A DNA stretch of 64,000 nucleotides, from the NCBI RefSeq assembly GCF_026210795.1, contig NC_089432.1, forward strand, positions 558,001 to 622,000, given 5' to 3'. A model generated the notes under the pieces. That model was not told where the DNA came from. It saw only the letters and a program-made list of their open reading frames with translations, and did no database searches. Position 1 is the stretch's first letter. Every line of letters starts with the position of its first letter. Shown here piece by piece: positions 21,548 through 33,370 of this stretch. A program made the position numbers and the translations under genes. This stretch comes from Rhizophagus irregularis. Taxonomy: Eukaryota > Glomeromycota > Glomeromycetes > Glomerales > Glomeraceae.

Positions 21548-24260
21548 TTTTTTTTTTTTTTAAACTGTAGTGCATCTTTATTAAGAATTATGTCTAATGA
21601 CTTCCTAAATTACAAGATACGTAGAGCCAACATGTTTATACACCATGTTAACCCTATAACAGAGTATTCCGAACTATACTACTAAAATGCATTACAGAAA
21701 AATAATAAAATAAATACAATACCTGATAAAAATAAAATAAACTAAAACTAACAGACTATTTAATTTTTGAAACCTAACTATTTGAATTCTAATTTTTAAA
21801 GTGTAGGATTAAAAGTGAAATGCGTAATAGCGTCCAGGTCTGCCCTATGCAGCTTCAAGAAGATGAGTCCCAACGGTCTCACACCCAAACATTATATTCC
21901 ACCAAATCCCCCTTATACCTACAAAAAATAAAAGTTAGTATTCTAAAACTAAATTGAACGATTCGAAATAAAATACATTTTATTGTGAATTTTTGTTATC
22001 GGAATCTTTTTTAGCGTGAATCACGTGACTTCGATTAAAAATATAATTCATTTCTCCTCGTAAATATTGTCCTTCACTCTTCATTTCTTGTTGTTCTTCT
22101 TCTTCTTCTTTTTCTTTCCACTGTTCTTCTTTGATGGTGATGCCTTAGTTTCTAATTCTTCTTCTTCTTCTTCTTCTTCCTCGTCTCCTTCTTTGTCTTC
22201 GTTTGTGGAAGGGGAAGGGATCAGCTGCTCTCTTTGCCTTTTTTCTAAATAAAATGCCTTGAAAGCCTTGTTCCTCTCCTCTTCATCCTCTATGTCACTC
22301 CACTTACTCGGCGATTCTAATATTGGTCTTTTTTCGCCAGTCTTCTTTTCATCTTGGTAGTGATTTTCGTTCTCCAATCTTTGTTTAAAATTATCGTTTA
22401 GGGTAGTATATTCTTCAAATATTTTTGATTTTTCCGCTAAACTTATAATCTTTTGTCCTAAACGGAAAAAATTGTTTTTTTCCAAGGCCCAATTCTTTGC
22501 TTCGTCCCAATTTTTTATCCCATGCTCCTTGCGTAATTCGTCTACGGCCTCGACATTAATTTTTCCCATTCCATTGCATTGGACGTTTGATTGAAGATAT
22601 CTTTCACTTCCTTCAATTTGTCTACCAAACTTCCATCGTTGGTTGATTCTTGATACTGAACGTATTTGATTCTATTCGTTGTTCTGTAATCTTTTATGAT
22701 TTCAACCACTTCTTCAGGCGCTACATTATCTTTCTTCAATTGTTGTCCCCCTTTTTTTCCGAAGTGTCATTATGGTCTGGAGTACTCTCTTCTCCTACTC
22801 TCCAATTTTTGATCATCTCGACAACTTCATTTTTGTCTGGTGTCTTGCTTATCCTTAGTGGATTATCCGCTTTTGATGGATGTAATAAGCTTTCTTTTCG
22901 TGAGGCGAAGTTTCCTAATTCTCTATAAATTCTCTCCGGTGGTGTGATGGGTGACTTCGGTTCACTTGCCAGCCGTATAGGAGATCTCGTTCTATTTTCC
23001 GTATCTATAACCTTATCTTTGATTATCTTCTCTTATACTTTCGTCGCCCTTGTCTTTGCATCACCGTCTTTATATATCGTCTTCTTATTTCTCACAAGCC
23101 AAACTCTGTTGATATCTCCTTGTGTGCATGAATCCTCCACTGCTTCTTCCATTGCTTTGAGGTTCTTAAAATATCCAATCACTTTCCAATTTTTTGTGAT
23201 TTTGATGATTTTGATGAACGCTGTCTTGGAGGTTTGTTGCAGTTTTTTCGTGAAGTCGTATGTATTTCCCTTCTTTATGGATTCCATTTCCTCGTTAGTT
23301 AGGTCTCTCACAGTCTGCCATTGATCCCGTTCTTGTCGTCCTTTCAAACCTAGTTTCGCGTTGTACCATCTGATAAAGTTTTTGCTAATACAAATACCGA
23401 AATGTCCATCCAAGAACGTTTTTTCAAAATTTTCGTTCAAAGTGATTTTTGCCTTAACGGTTTTGTATTTGTATTGTCCTCGAATTTGCAGTCTGTAAAC
23501 TGTTCCAATCTTCATCAGATTTGTTCTTACGTCATCCTCGCTCCAATATTTTGGTATATCGTAGAAAAATATATCACGTGCCTCCTTAAACTGCTGATAA
23601 TTACTGGTATTTTCGGGTAAAACTGGTATCTCTAAAATTTCTTCCCGTTTTCTCCTGTTTGATGTCGATCTGCCTTTTTTGGATTTCTTCAGCTGATCAA
23701 ATTCTTTGTTGATATCAGTCTTAACCTTTTTTACCTCTGATCTCGTTTTCTCTACTTCTTGTGAAATTTTCCTTATTTGCTCATTTTTCTGTGATATTAT
23801 TCGTTCCTGTGTTTTCTCCAACTTGCCTTTCTTGTCCATCATGTGATCTTTCTGCCGCAGTTCTTCTCGCAGCTTTGAATTTTCCCATGAGAGTCTTTTA
23901 ATTTTGTCTATATAGACGTCGAAAGACGTTGCTGAACATTTTAAAACTATTTCTTGTATAGTCTCTTTTCTGCGTACAGCGTCGTTCCGTATTGACTCCA
24001 GGAAGTTCTGTTCTGTTTTACTGAGACTAGAGTCTCTTCGTGCTCTTTCTTGGCCTTTTACCATAGTTCGTGAGTCCGCACTAGAAAAATTTTTTGTTTC
24101 TTTTAGAAACCTATATCTATATTCTGTAAATTTGTATGCTGACTCCATTTTTGAAGTTTTTTATTTGGGTTTTATTAATAATAAAAAAAGAAAAAACTCG
24201 TAAAAGACGTTTTTCCTTCTGCTAAAAATTTGGGCAGAAGGTATAAAAAAAAAAAGGACT
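21548..24260 (-). mobile_element. Poly(A)-tailed single-ORF retroelement A
   Basis: The segment lies between identical 15-bp direct repeats (21533-21547 and 24261-24275). Its minus-strand 3' end is a pure A-tail (T-run at 21548-21560), the signature of target-primed reverse transcription by a LINE-type machinery. It carries one gene (coiled coil plus RRM-like domain, at 22081-24148) and a ~500-bp 3' UTR, and no reverse transcriptase or endonuclease frame. The layout resembles non-autonomous elements that keep only LINE ORF1 (the mammalian HAL1 type); the comparison is by architecture, not by sequence. It landed inside the micro-exon-like array. Confidence 0.8.
22081..24148 (-). pseudogene. 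ORF1p-like coiled-coil/RRM protein of retroelement A, broken
   Basis: The start at 24148 gives a 371-residue open part: a Lys/Glu-rich coiled coil at about residues 75-165, a basic hinge (S-T-S-N-R-R-K-R), and an RRM-like domain at ~188-270 (F-Y-D-I-P-K-Y-W-S-E, then G-x-V-Y-R-L-Q and F-I-R-W-Y). A stop at 23033-23035 interrupts it. The same frame then stays open to about 22745, shifts at a G/A-run, shifts again near 22555 in an A-run, and ends in an acidic and poly-Lys tail at 22081. Coiled coil, RRM and a C-terminal basic part is the order seen in LINE-1-type ORF1 proteins, which bind RNA as trimers (family knowledge). I infer a nucleic-acid chaperone role. Both frameshifts are in homopolymers and could be assembly errors. 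Confidence 0.7.
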
Positions 24261-24275
24261 TCACCTTTTCCTATT

Positions 24276-24600
24276 CAAATCTGACCTGAACCCTACAAAA
24301 TAAAAAAAAGAAGTTATATAATGGTTTTTTTTTTAAAAAAACTAAAAAAAGTTTTGTAACATTATGAAACTTTATTCAAACTTATCCTGGAATCTAACTG
24401 AACTGAAGTAAACATCATTTCTTTAAACAAAAAGTTCAAGATTTTGAAGTTATTAAAACTTTAAAACTTACCCTGTTTATCTGAAGGGGATTCTTACAAA
24501 TGGAAATATTAATATAATAATATAACATTTCCTTTAAAAAAAAACTGAACTTTATAATAAAATATTACAAAACTCACCATGTGAAAGTAAAAAAAAAATT
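24276..24600 (-). repeat. Micro-exon-like array, part left behind by the retroelement insertion
   Basis: The same unit style as 20751-21532 occurs here, for example TTTTGTAG|GGTTCAGG...GGAAAAG|GTGAAG on the minus strand at about 24297-24258. The boundary core GAATAGGAAAAGGTGA contains the retroelement's target duplication, so the two arrays were continuous before insertion. Confidence 0.45.
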
Positions 24601-25674
24601 ATCTAATTTGATTATCCGATTTAAATCAAATAAAAATCTGTGAACTACAGATTATAATTGGCAGGCAATCTTAAAGAAATATTAGTAAATAAAATTTTGA
24701 AGAAAAACTTCAAAGTTGAAAACTTGGAATATATTTTATTTTGCTTTATTAAAACTAAAACTTTAATAACTGATCGTAATTATGAAATGCTTAATAACTA
24801 ATCATAATAATAAATTGCTTCACGTCAAACTTTATTCCAAACATAATCAAATATCACATGTCTGACAATTTTTATAAATTGACCATAAATCATATATGTT
24901 AAAATTTGGATGATTTTTAGTAACCCAAAATTAAGCCAAAATGTATAACAGATCTGCCAAACTTTTGCTGATTACTCATATAACCAAAAGTTTTGATTTT
25001 GACCAGTGCATTTAGGTGGTATCTGCTTTGTCTTTTTATTTACTGGTGATATCATAGATGGAGTTTTAAATCCATCATCAGTTGTATTAAATTTTAAAAT
25101 CAAGGAGTTAACCAAGCCCTGTAATTATTAATGAAATAATAATCAGAAATTTTCAATGTCATTATTCTGGTGTAAAAAAATCAAAACTCACTCAGACGTT
25201 CCATATGACTCATAATGCACATTTGAGATAACTAAAAGTTGTGAATAATATTTGTAGATTGAACATTTTGAGATATCTTTCATTTTTATGAATTAAACCC
25301 TCATTTCTGTCATATATATCTAGAATAATGTAAGCGAAACATATAATAACAACATCTCTTTACATATATCCAAGTTGGAGTAATCATTGCACCTGAATTC
25401 TGACAATAAATAATTGTAATTTGTTTTTTCCTTTATAGAGAAATCTTAACTCTAAGTTATCAAACATATCTTTCATAATTCTTGGCAAATTGTCTTTGCA
25501 GAAATTTTTTAAATTGAAACCAAATCTTGACCAAATCGCATGTTCATATTAAATATAAAGTAAAGTTATGGTCAAAACTCAGTTTCGACTTAATTAAAAT
25601 TCTTCAAGATGCAGTTACTGCATATTAAGACGATCGATAGTTTATTTTAATCGATTTCATTTCGAAGCCATAAA
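24601..25674. other. AT-rich intergenic stretch
   Basis: No frame, repeat or terminal-repeat pair that I can support. Confidence 0.5.
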
Positions 25675-25905
25675 TATATTAATAAAAAATTTTAAATTTA
25701 TATTATCTAAATTTTAAATTTATATTATCAAAATTATAAATTAATATTATCGAAATTTTAAATTTATATTATCAAAATTATAAATTAATATTATCGAAAT
25801 TTTAAATTAGTATTATCGAAATTAAATAAATTAATATTATGGTTATTAAAAATTTATTATCAAAATTTTAAAAATTTAATAAATTGATATTATGAAAATT
25901 GTAAA
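25675..25905. repeat. AT tandem repeat, unit about 26-28 bp
   Basis: Repeated AAATTTTAAATT[TA]ATATTATC and AAAATTATAAATTAATATTATCG units alternate, with a possible higher-order unit of about 54 bp. It is non-coding. Confidence 0.65.
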
Positions 25906-27215
25906 AGTACTATTTTTGAAACTTTAAATAATTAATAACTAATATTACACAGCCCTGAAATAATACATATTTTGAATATACATATCATTTTTAAGATCGT
26001 GACTATTACCAATACATTCGTTATTCTTTACAATTGTGAATGAAATGTACACTATTAACTACATTAACCACGCTAATCTTTCTCCAGCTATTTTTTGCTC
26101 GTAATCTATATATTGGTGGCTTTATCCAATTTGTGTTCTCAAACCTAATGTTGTTAAGTCCAAGCCATTTCCGAACTGAACTGAACCACACCAATGGGTC
26201 AGATTTTGGCTTGACTTGATGCTCCGAAGCATTCAGTTTGGTTCAGCTTGAAAAAGATAAGCCAATAGGGGTCAATGGGGTCAATGGGGTCGATAGAACT
26301 AATATTAGATTTTGATCTAAATTTCATAAGAGAAATTAGTAACGTTTCAAAAATTACATTCCCGATATGTAAATGGTGTAGAATAGTACTGCCTTGTTCT
26401 TTTTCAAAGACAAAACTTGCATACTCAAAATATGATGGCGTGTTGTTAAGTATCACAGGGCTGTCTCTGAAATCTTCATATGCTAGCTCCAATTCTTCAT
26501 GAATATTCACTAATAGTGACAGTTTCACGTTTCTTTGAGGTATATGCTTCTTTCAGTAACTTGTAGATCGGAAGAAATCAAAGAGATGTTCTTGGTTCTT
26601 TTAACTTCTTGGTCTGGTCAACTGAAAGGTACATATTACCTAATAATGAAAGATTGTTCAAAATATGATGAATGGTATCCATAATGGACAAGTAATATGC
26701 TTCCCCAGTTTCTTTGAATATTGATGGCATTTTCTTGTTAGAAATATTAGTTTTTTGAGATTGTAGTATATATTGGAAGTAAAGGTAACCTCTGTCAAAT
26801 CATCAGCTATTTGGTATAATGTCATCTTTCCAAACTGTTGGTTGACAGACAATATAAACTAATTCGTCATATGCTTGGGTGGATAGTAAAGAATTGGCTG
26901 TAAGGGGAAACTCTTACCATCGATCTTCTGACCAAATTTTTAGCAAAAAAAAAAAAATTTTATATTTATAAGGGTTTATTAGAACATAATAAATATACAA
27001 AATGGAAACATAGGAGACATATTGTTCATGATAAAGTTGAAATGTTTAAACGAATGATGAAGAAGAAAGGTCTTTGATACTATAGCCTTTGAAATAAATA
27101 TATCAGTAGAGATAATAATGTTATTGTTAGAGAGTAGCGTGGAAGTTGCTCATTAAATATATGTGGATAATATGAAATGCCTGGGTAAAACAACAAGAAC
27201 TAATTTGCGAGAAAC
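25906..27215. other. Intergenic with one unrecognised minus-strand frame
   Basis: A 109-codon frame at 26199-26528 (minus) contains a three-fold 9-bp repeat (GGGGTCAAT-type, near 26269-26290) that encodes I-D-P repeats. The frame extends upstream past a stop, so it may be a gene relic, but I do not recognise it. Nothing else here is supportable. Confidence 0.35.
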
Positions 27216-28500
27216 ACACGGTCACGTGAGCTGAATAGGACTATAGCGGAACAGGAAGGTGTCATCAGAAATAAAGAATGAATGGTAAAGCAGCTAGATA
27301 ATGCAATATGCCATAAAAAGCAAATTAGAGGAGAAGTTATTCTATGATATACCAGTGTTTTGAAAAGATGATGACATCATATCATATCAGAGTTAGGAAA
27401 GGTTTACTGTGTACAAATCAAAAAACAGTTTAAGTATACAACTGTAAAAGCACTGATATTGTTGATGGATACATGGTCATCCATGCACAAAAATGGCTGC
27501 GCGGTATAGTGCTACCAAAAAGTAAAAGATTTGTTAGATGGTATAATGGTTTAATGAATATCAAGGAAAGGAAGGAAAGAGACAAATGGCAATTATGGCG
27601 GACGAGCATAAAAATGATGAGTATAACTTGATATTAAAGGCACAAAAGGAAAACTCAGCATCCTTTATTAAAGTTCTGTGAATACCAAAAATTGGAAAGT
27701 ATTATTATTCTTAAAGGACAAAAAGACACGAAGCAGACTATAGAGAATGGATTAAAGAATGGGACATTTGGCAATTCAGGGAACTGATAAGAAGCAAGAA
27801 AGAGGAGAGGCAAGATACAAAGAAGCATGATACAAAGCCGATTCTGCATACGCCAGAAGTGACACATCATGCAAACCTTTTGAAAACTCCATCTCAAAGA
27901 ATTTTTGCAGAATTATATGGAATTAATAAGTATCAGGAAAGAGATAAATTCAAGGATGGAGATCCAGTGAATGATGTGGAATGATCGATGACAGTATCTG
28001 AGGATAAAGTGGTAAATACGATTAACAAGAGGTTTGGATGTAATCGACTTTAAAAGAAAATTGGTAAAGGAAGAAGCATTGAAGAAAGATAATGTTTCAA
28101 TGGAAGAATTGGTGAATATCATCAACGAACAAAAGAAGGAACAAAAATTGTTAGTTCCATACCAATCATTCGTTGCTTCACCATTTTGAAGTTTAATGGA
28201 CAAAATGAGGGTTATTAGTCCTAAGGTTAAGGAATTAGCAGAGATTTTCATGATGGCTGGAGAAGAAATGGAATGGGAGAAGATCAAAAATCAGATGAAG
28301 GTGGAAGAGGCAACAATGAAGATTAAATCTCTAGAATCCGTGATTAAGCTTCGAGAAAAATTGATTAAAGAGGCAGAAACATGATGTGATACAAAAGTAT
28401 ATGCAGCTTATTGTGGATTTTGAAAAGAGAGTGCAGGGAACGAGATGGGATGAATATAAATAATAAGTGGCGTTAAAGAGTCCAAAAGAGAAAACAGTTC
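27216..28500 (+). pseudogene. Decayed copy of the retroelement A gene
   Basis: In plus orientation, fragments align in the right order with the minus-strand gene at 22081-24148: a coiled-coil-like part near 27225-27300, F-Y-D-I-P near 27338, the R-F-V-R-W-Y-N-G-type segment near 27528-27550, a S-x-S-F-I-K-V segment near 27655, the P-S-Q-R-I-F-A-E-L-Y segment near 27890 (versus P-E-R-I-Y-R-E-L), and an M-E-W-E-K segment near 28270. Many stops and frameshifts break it. It is older than retroelement A and in the opposite orientation. Confidence 0.7.
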
Positions 28501-29089
28501 AAGAAAAGATGGTGAGTGAAAAGTGAGTAGATTAATATAATTGCGTTAACTAATGTTAGAAGCATAATGACTTTGAAACATTTTTTCAAAGTAAAATGTA
28601 ACTACGTAAAAGATAAAATTATTGTTATTGTAACAAATTAGTTTTTGAAGAGAATTTAACTTTCGATAAAGTTATCACTAAACATGTAAACACGTAATTT
28701 AAAATTTAACTTTGGATTAAATTTACAATATAAGTATAATTTAAAATTAAACTTATTAAACTTTCTATTTACTAAATGTGTAATTAAAATTTAACTTCTG
28801 TTTAAAATTTAAATATAAAATTTAACTTTGATTAAAATTTACACTATAATTGTATTTATTGTGGAGAAAGATATATTTATACGCTTTTTATTTTGCAAAA
28901 ATATTGCAAAAAATGTTTATCATGTTATATTAATGATATAACTGATAACACTGATTTGTAATGTAATTTGGTCACAAAATTTACGTAGTTTTATTGCTAG
29001 TTATATTACAAATAAATATAAAAATAAAATAAAATACAAATATATTATGAAAAGTTCTTTCCTAACTATTGCAAACTAAACAAAAAGAA
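28501..29089. other. AT-rich stretch with AAATTTAACTTT-type repeats
   Basis: Irregular repeats of AAAATTTAACTTT[GC] and related words occur between 28600 and 28860. This could be the 3' remainder of the decayed retroelement copy. I see no gene. Confidence 0.4.
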
Positions 29090-29570
29090 ACTTTGAATTT
29101 TCTAGTAGTTAAACCCACTTCTCCTAACTACCTATAAGTCTAGATTCATCCAAGTCTTCTAGAATCTAACAACCTAAAAAACAAAAAAAAAAAGTAACAT
29201 AAGAATGTCAATTGGAAGCCAAACTTCCCCTGTAATCATGATCCAAATCTTCAAGAGTTGGCATTTCTAAAGTTTGGAGTAACAGAAAGACCCACAAAAA
29301 AGAAACAATTTACAAAAAGAAGCAACCCATGCATGAAAAAGAATTGACCTACAAAAAAGAATTGACCACGAAAAGAAACAACCCACGAAAAGAAATAACC
29401 CACGAAAAGAAACAACCCACGTAAAAAGAATTGACCCATGAAAAGAACAACCTATAAAAAAGAAACAACCCACGTAAAAAGAATTAATCTACATAAAAAT
29501 AATTGACTCACGTTAAAAGAACTGACTCATGAAAAAGAATTGACTCACAAAGAAGAATCAACCGACAAAA
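29090..29570. repeat. Tandem repeat (about 17 bp) next to a micro-exon-like segment
   Basis: From about 29285 to 29560, some 15 units of the type CCCACGAAAAGAAACAA / CTCAC[GA]AAAAGAATTGA run in tandem. The preceding 29140-29200 segment (CTTCTAGAATCTAACAACCT followed by an A-run and AGTAACAT) resembles the micro-exon-like core at about 21450. Frames of 62-68 codons here are repeat artefacts. Confidence 0.6.
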
Positions 29571-31000
29571 AAATGAATAAAATATAAAATAAAAGAATGT
29601 TAAAAAGCCTAAAAAAGGGGAATAAGAAAAAAAATTTTTTTTTAAAAAAGGAGGGTAACAAAGTTAGGAAAAATAAAAGGATGATGAGTAAAGTTAGAAG
29701 AAATTTTTTTTATAAATGGGGAGCCAAATGAAAAGAAGAAAGAAGATTTTTTTTAAAAAAAAAGGTAGCGAGTGGAAAATAAATCAAAAAAACAATTTTT
29801 AAAGGGCGACGAAGCTAGAAAATAAGAAAAGAAAGGGGGAATAAAAAAAAGAAAATGATAAATAAAGAAAAAAGAGAGTGACAAAATAAGGAAAGGAAGG
29901 AAGATCAAAATCATATACTAAAAAACGTATCACAAAAAAAACAATCAATCACATGATCGCGTGTTATGATACGCAATGACGATAAATTATTATCCAAAAA
30001 AGATTAAAAATGAATTACATATTAAACATATGGAATTGTTATACGGAATCTATAAAAACGTATGCCAAACGTATACAAGACATAACAGATTTTTTATATC
30101 TTATTAATTTTACAAAATGATATTTTTTATAATTTATTAAAGTTAAATTGATTAAAAAAAAAAATAATTAAATAATTAAAATTGTGATTCATTGTCAAGT
30201 AATATTTAATGCATCGAAAAAATATCTTGAATTGATTTTTTCGGCTAAATTTTGATGACAATTACCATCTATTTACCACCTATTCACCGCCTATTTACCA
30301 CCTATTTAATAGCATTTTACAATTTCGTAAAGATATGTTATCGACAATTTCACAAGATCGTTTGATACCACATCGTCACATGTTGGATAATAGATCGTCA
30401 TGATTTGATGGCGATTTCTTAACTGCATGGTAACAAATCACGGGTTTCTGCAAAGGTATTCATCAGAGGCAAGTTTTGTTAGGCTATAAAAATACAAACC
30501 TCTACTAGCCAGCATACAAGCAACCTTGTATTGCTCATAGTTACATAAGATATCAACTTGGTGACTTTTCATGACTACTTCAGTGAGCACATTATTATCA
30601 ACATTTCTCTGACATCAGATAGCAAAGATGGAAATTTCACCTTTTAACAAAATTTGAAATGGGAAAATTCATACATATATATATACATGTACAATAAATG
30701 GAGATTCATGAAACATAACAATTTCCATCTAGCTTTAATACATCTTGAATTAATGGAATGCTTTGCTAGTCTGCTTTCACTTATGGTAACTGGTTTGAAG
30801 TGGATTATGGAAACTCAAATGTACCCAGGCTATAATAATAAACAAAAAGAGCTAATTATATAACATAATAATCATACTGCATGATAGATGATAAGTACAA
30901 TTGCCCTATTACCTGCTTTATCCATACTTTATTTTTTCCCAATCCTTTCTGAGTATGAGAACTCATCATTGTATGTGGAAGCAGAGCTTGTGATATATTA
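29571..31000. other. Purine-rich then mixed intergenic DNA
   Basis: 29590-29900 is an A/G-rich tract. At 30483-30491 a TATA-like GCTATAAAAATA stands upstream of a 69-codon plus-strand frame (30654-30863) that I do not recognise and do not call. Confidence 0.4.
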
Positions 31001-31002
31001 AT

Positions 31003-31760
31003 CTAAAACAAAGAAAATAAATAATAAGACCAGTTTACTTTCTTAACCTTTCTAATGCACAAATACTTACTTTTCTGGTTAAATAAATGATTAATAAGGG
31101 GCACAATTTCATGATGATAAGTCTTCTGGACAGCATTAGGCCTTCTTTCAATTAATTTTTTCAACTGATTATTAGTGAATTCATACTTTATTTTTGATGA
31201 TGAAAAAAAATCTATAATATAGCTGTGGGCTGGACTAAAAAAAAAATATAATATAAATAGAAAGTGAGTGGTAGTCAAAATATCATAACCATTATTATGA
31301 CTTACTCATAAAGTGATGTTGTTTCTTTTGCACAATACTTTTTCAGAAGAGATAATAAGAATGAATCTGATGTTTGTTATTCTAAACAAGATTTGTTTAA
31401 TGATATATAGTTAGATGAATATGGACTCTCTCCAATTATTTCTATATCTTCATTGATTTTATTGTCATCATCTTGCTCTTTAATTGACTTGTCATGAATC
31501 AACCTCTGTTGTTAGAAATATATAATGATTAACTGTGAACCTATTAAAGGCTTATAGTCAAACATACCTCTTTTTTCTCTATCAGCCATACATTCCAATC
31601 AGAATTATACTATTTTGTGAAAAAAAAAACAGATGTTAAGGTGTTATTTTTTCAATATGTTTAAGCAAAAACATTTGAATACAAACATTGGCAGTTTCTT
31701 TGAAATTTTTTAGTTTTGATATTCTATCTGGATCTTTTCTATACTTTCAATTACATGAAC
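31003..31760 (-). pseudogene. Unrecognised multi-exon gene, probably broken
   Basis: On the minus strand several exon-like pieces join in phase across GT-AG boundaries: one near 31745-31690 (K-Y-R-K-D-P-D-R-I-S-K-L), one near 31610-31568 (N-S-D-W-N-V-W-L-I-E-K-K-E), one from 31511 down to about 31316, and one from about 31237 downward (Y-I-I-D-F-F...L-I-E-R-R-P-N-A-V-Q-K). The third piece has an in-frame TAA near 31385. I recognise no domain. The codon content is clearly protein-like and highly charged, so I take it as a real gene or a recent pseudogene of unknown function. Confidence 0.4.
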
Positions 31761-31929
31761 CTTATATATATGTTGGTTGAATAGTAAAGTGAAAAAATCT
31801 ATTGGAGTAGGGTTATTATTATCAAATATTTAATTGATGTTTTGTTATTTTATTTTTACATGTATTCAATATCTTGATTAATAAAAATTAACAAAAAATG
31901 GTATAGAGTACATTATTTAATAAAAGCCA

Positions 31930-32230
31930 GTTGATAGCCACATTTGAAATATGCTGTTGTTTACTCAAGGCCAGCTACCAATGAATGATAACTTGCAATT
32001 ATTGGCTATTATTGGCTTTTAATAGAACACAGTCTATCACAGGTACCTTATGTTTCCTACAGACATGTTCCTAACAGACATCCAATAATTCTGTATTCAG
32101 AAGTCAGTTGGCCACTATTGGATGATGATTTGCCAATTATTGACTTCTGATAGAACATGTCTACCACAAGCGCCTTACAATTTCAATAGACACCAATACT
32201 TTTATTTGCAAATTTGTTGCTCACTCAAGG
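31930..32230. repeat. Imperfect direct duplication, about 130-140 bp
   Basis: Two copies share GCCA[GC]..., GCAATTATTGGC/GCCAATTATTGAC, TTTTAATAGAACACAGTCTA/TTCTGATAGAACATGTCTAC, CACAGGTACCTTA/CACAAGCGCCTTA and CAGACAT/TAGACAC in order. It is non-coding and of unknown origin. Confidence 0.45.
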
Positions 32231-32360
32231 AGTCGTTAACCTATATACATAATCTGGATTGAATACACATATAGTTACTCATTCTACCAATTTTGGTAAG
32301 GCATGAACAGTGGTAAAATAAGTGATTCATCTATCCCAATTTTCCACACATTATTAATAA

Positions 32361-32370
32361 AGTATAAAAG
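32361..32370 (+). promoter_or_regulatory. TATA-box-like site
   Basis: AGTATAAAAG stands about 200 bp upstream of the candidate short gene at 32570, with less AT-rich sequence after it. Confidence 0.4.
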
Positions 32371-32569
32371 GGCCTTGCCTTCAACAGATAAAGACCTTTA
32401 ATTGTTATTATCTTAAAAGTTCCAGTGATATACCATTAGCCTGCATACTGTTTTGAAACAATTTTACAAACTACAAATAATATGAATAGATGTGACATTT
32501 TTTTGATTTCACTCTTCATTTCCATCGTTACATTATATGAGATGCTTACCTATCTAAAACATCTTAACA

Positions 32570-32895
32570 ATGGATGTGATCCAGAATGTATTTTCAGGAA
32601 ACATAATATCATATGCAGTTGTAGCAGTTGCATTAGCTTTTTTTCGTAAATCTCAGCCTAGGATAAATAATGAACTTGAAAGAACAGTCCTAGCATTAAA
32701 TAATGAAATTCAAAGAATGCGCACTGAAATTAAATGGAAGAATAATGCAATATTACAAGGTAAGTCTATCATGCCACAGTCTGCAGTCCACAGTCTGCAA
32801 TCTGTAGTCCACATATGATTCATTGCCCATAACATTACATAATAACCTGTGCCTCATTCCTTCTAGTAGGATCAAACTGATTCTCTTCTGCAAGT
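32570..32895 (+). CDS. Putative short membrane-anchored coiled-coil protein
   Basis: The start at 32570 opens a frame with one hydrophobic segment (residues ~11-25), a Lys-Arg-rich flank, and a heptad-like stretch (E-L-E-R-T-V-L-A-L-N-N-E-I-Q-R-M). At 32759/32760 the sequence CAAG|GTAAGT is a good splice donor. A candidate acceptor near 32868 (TTCTAG|TAGG) would join in phase and stop within a few codons at about 32880, giving a protein of ~68 residues; the 3' limit is approximate. I recognise no family. The weak evidence is the TATA-like site, donor and hydrophobic-plus-heptad pattern. It could be a first exon of something longer. Confidence 0.35.
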
Positions 32896-33370
32896 CATAT
32901 ACTATCCACTAGTACTAAATATGAAGACAAAATAGAAATGTATTGGGTCAAATTCATTGTCATTTTTGACCAGAAAAGAAAAAAAGGTAATTGCTCTCCT
33001 ACATAAATGTATAATATATTATCTGATGAGATCAGATTTAGTCCTGGCACATTAGCCAGTTTCTATCATCACAGCAATAGCATTGACAATGATGATATAG
33101 TTAGCATGGTGTAGCAGGAAGAAACTGCCATTATTGCTTTTGCAAACGTCTAGGGGCGGGCAGGCATATTCTATGTTTTATTCCACCCTTGAAACACCTG
33201 CTACTCTATTAATAATTTCCTTTAAACTTATAATTCCTTACTCCAATATATTAACTTACGAAAAATATAATAAAGAATATATATTCAATTAATTTTATTT
33301 ATCAGCAAATATTAATAATAAAAATAATAAAAAATAATAAAAAAATGATAAAAAATAAAAATTTTTAAGA
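32896..33370. other. Intergenic, no gene seen
   Basis: Mixed-composition DNA with a short GC-rich patch near 33150 (GGGGCGGGCAGGC). I see no terminal repeats or frames. Confidence 0.4.

Noticed and set aside
22067-23620. Plus-strand frames over the retroelement A gene
   Set aside because: They are antisense shadows; the minus-strand frame shows coiled-coil, RRM and conserved paralogue matches.
29285-29560. CRISPR-like array
   Set aside because: Repeats are about 17 bp, degenerate, and without unique spacers, in a eukaryotic context.
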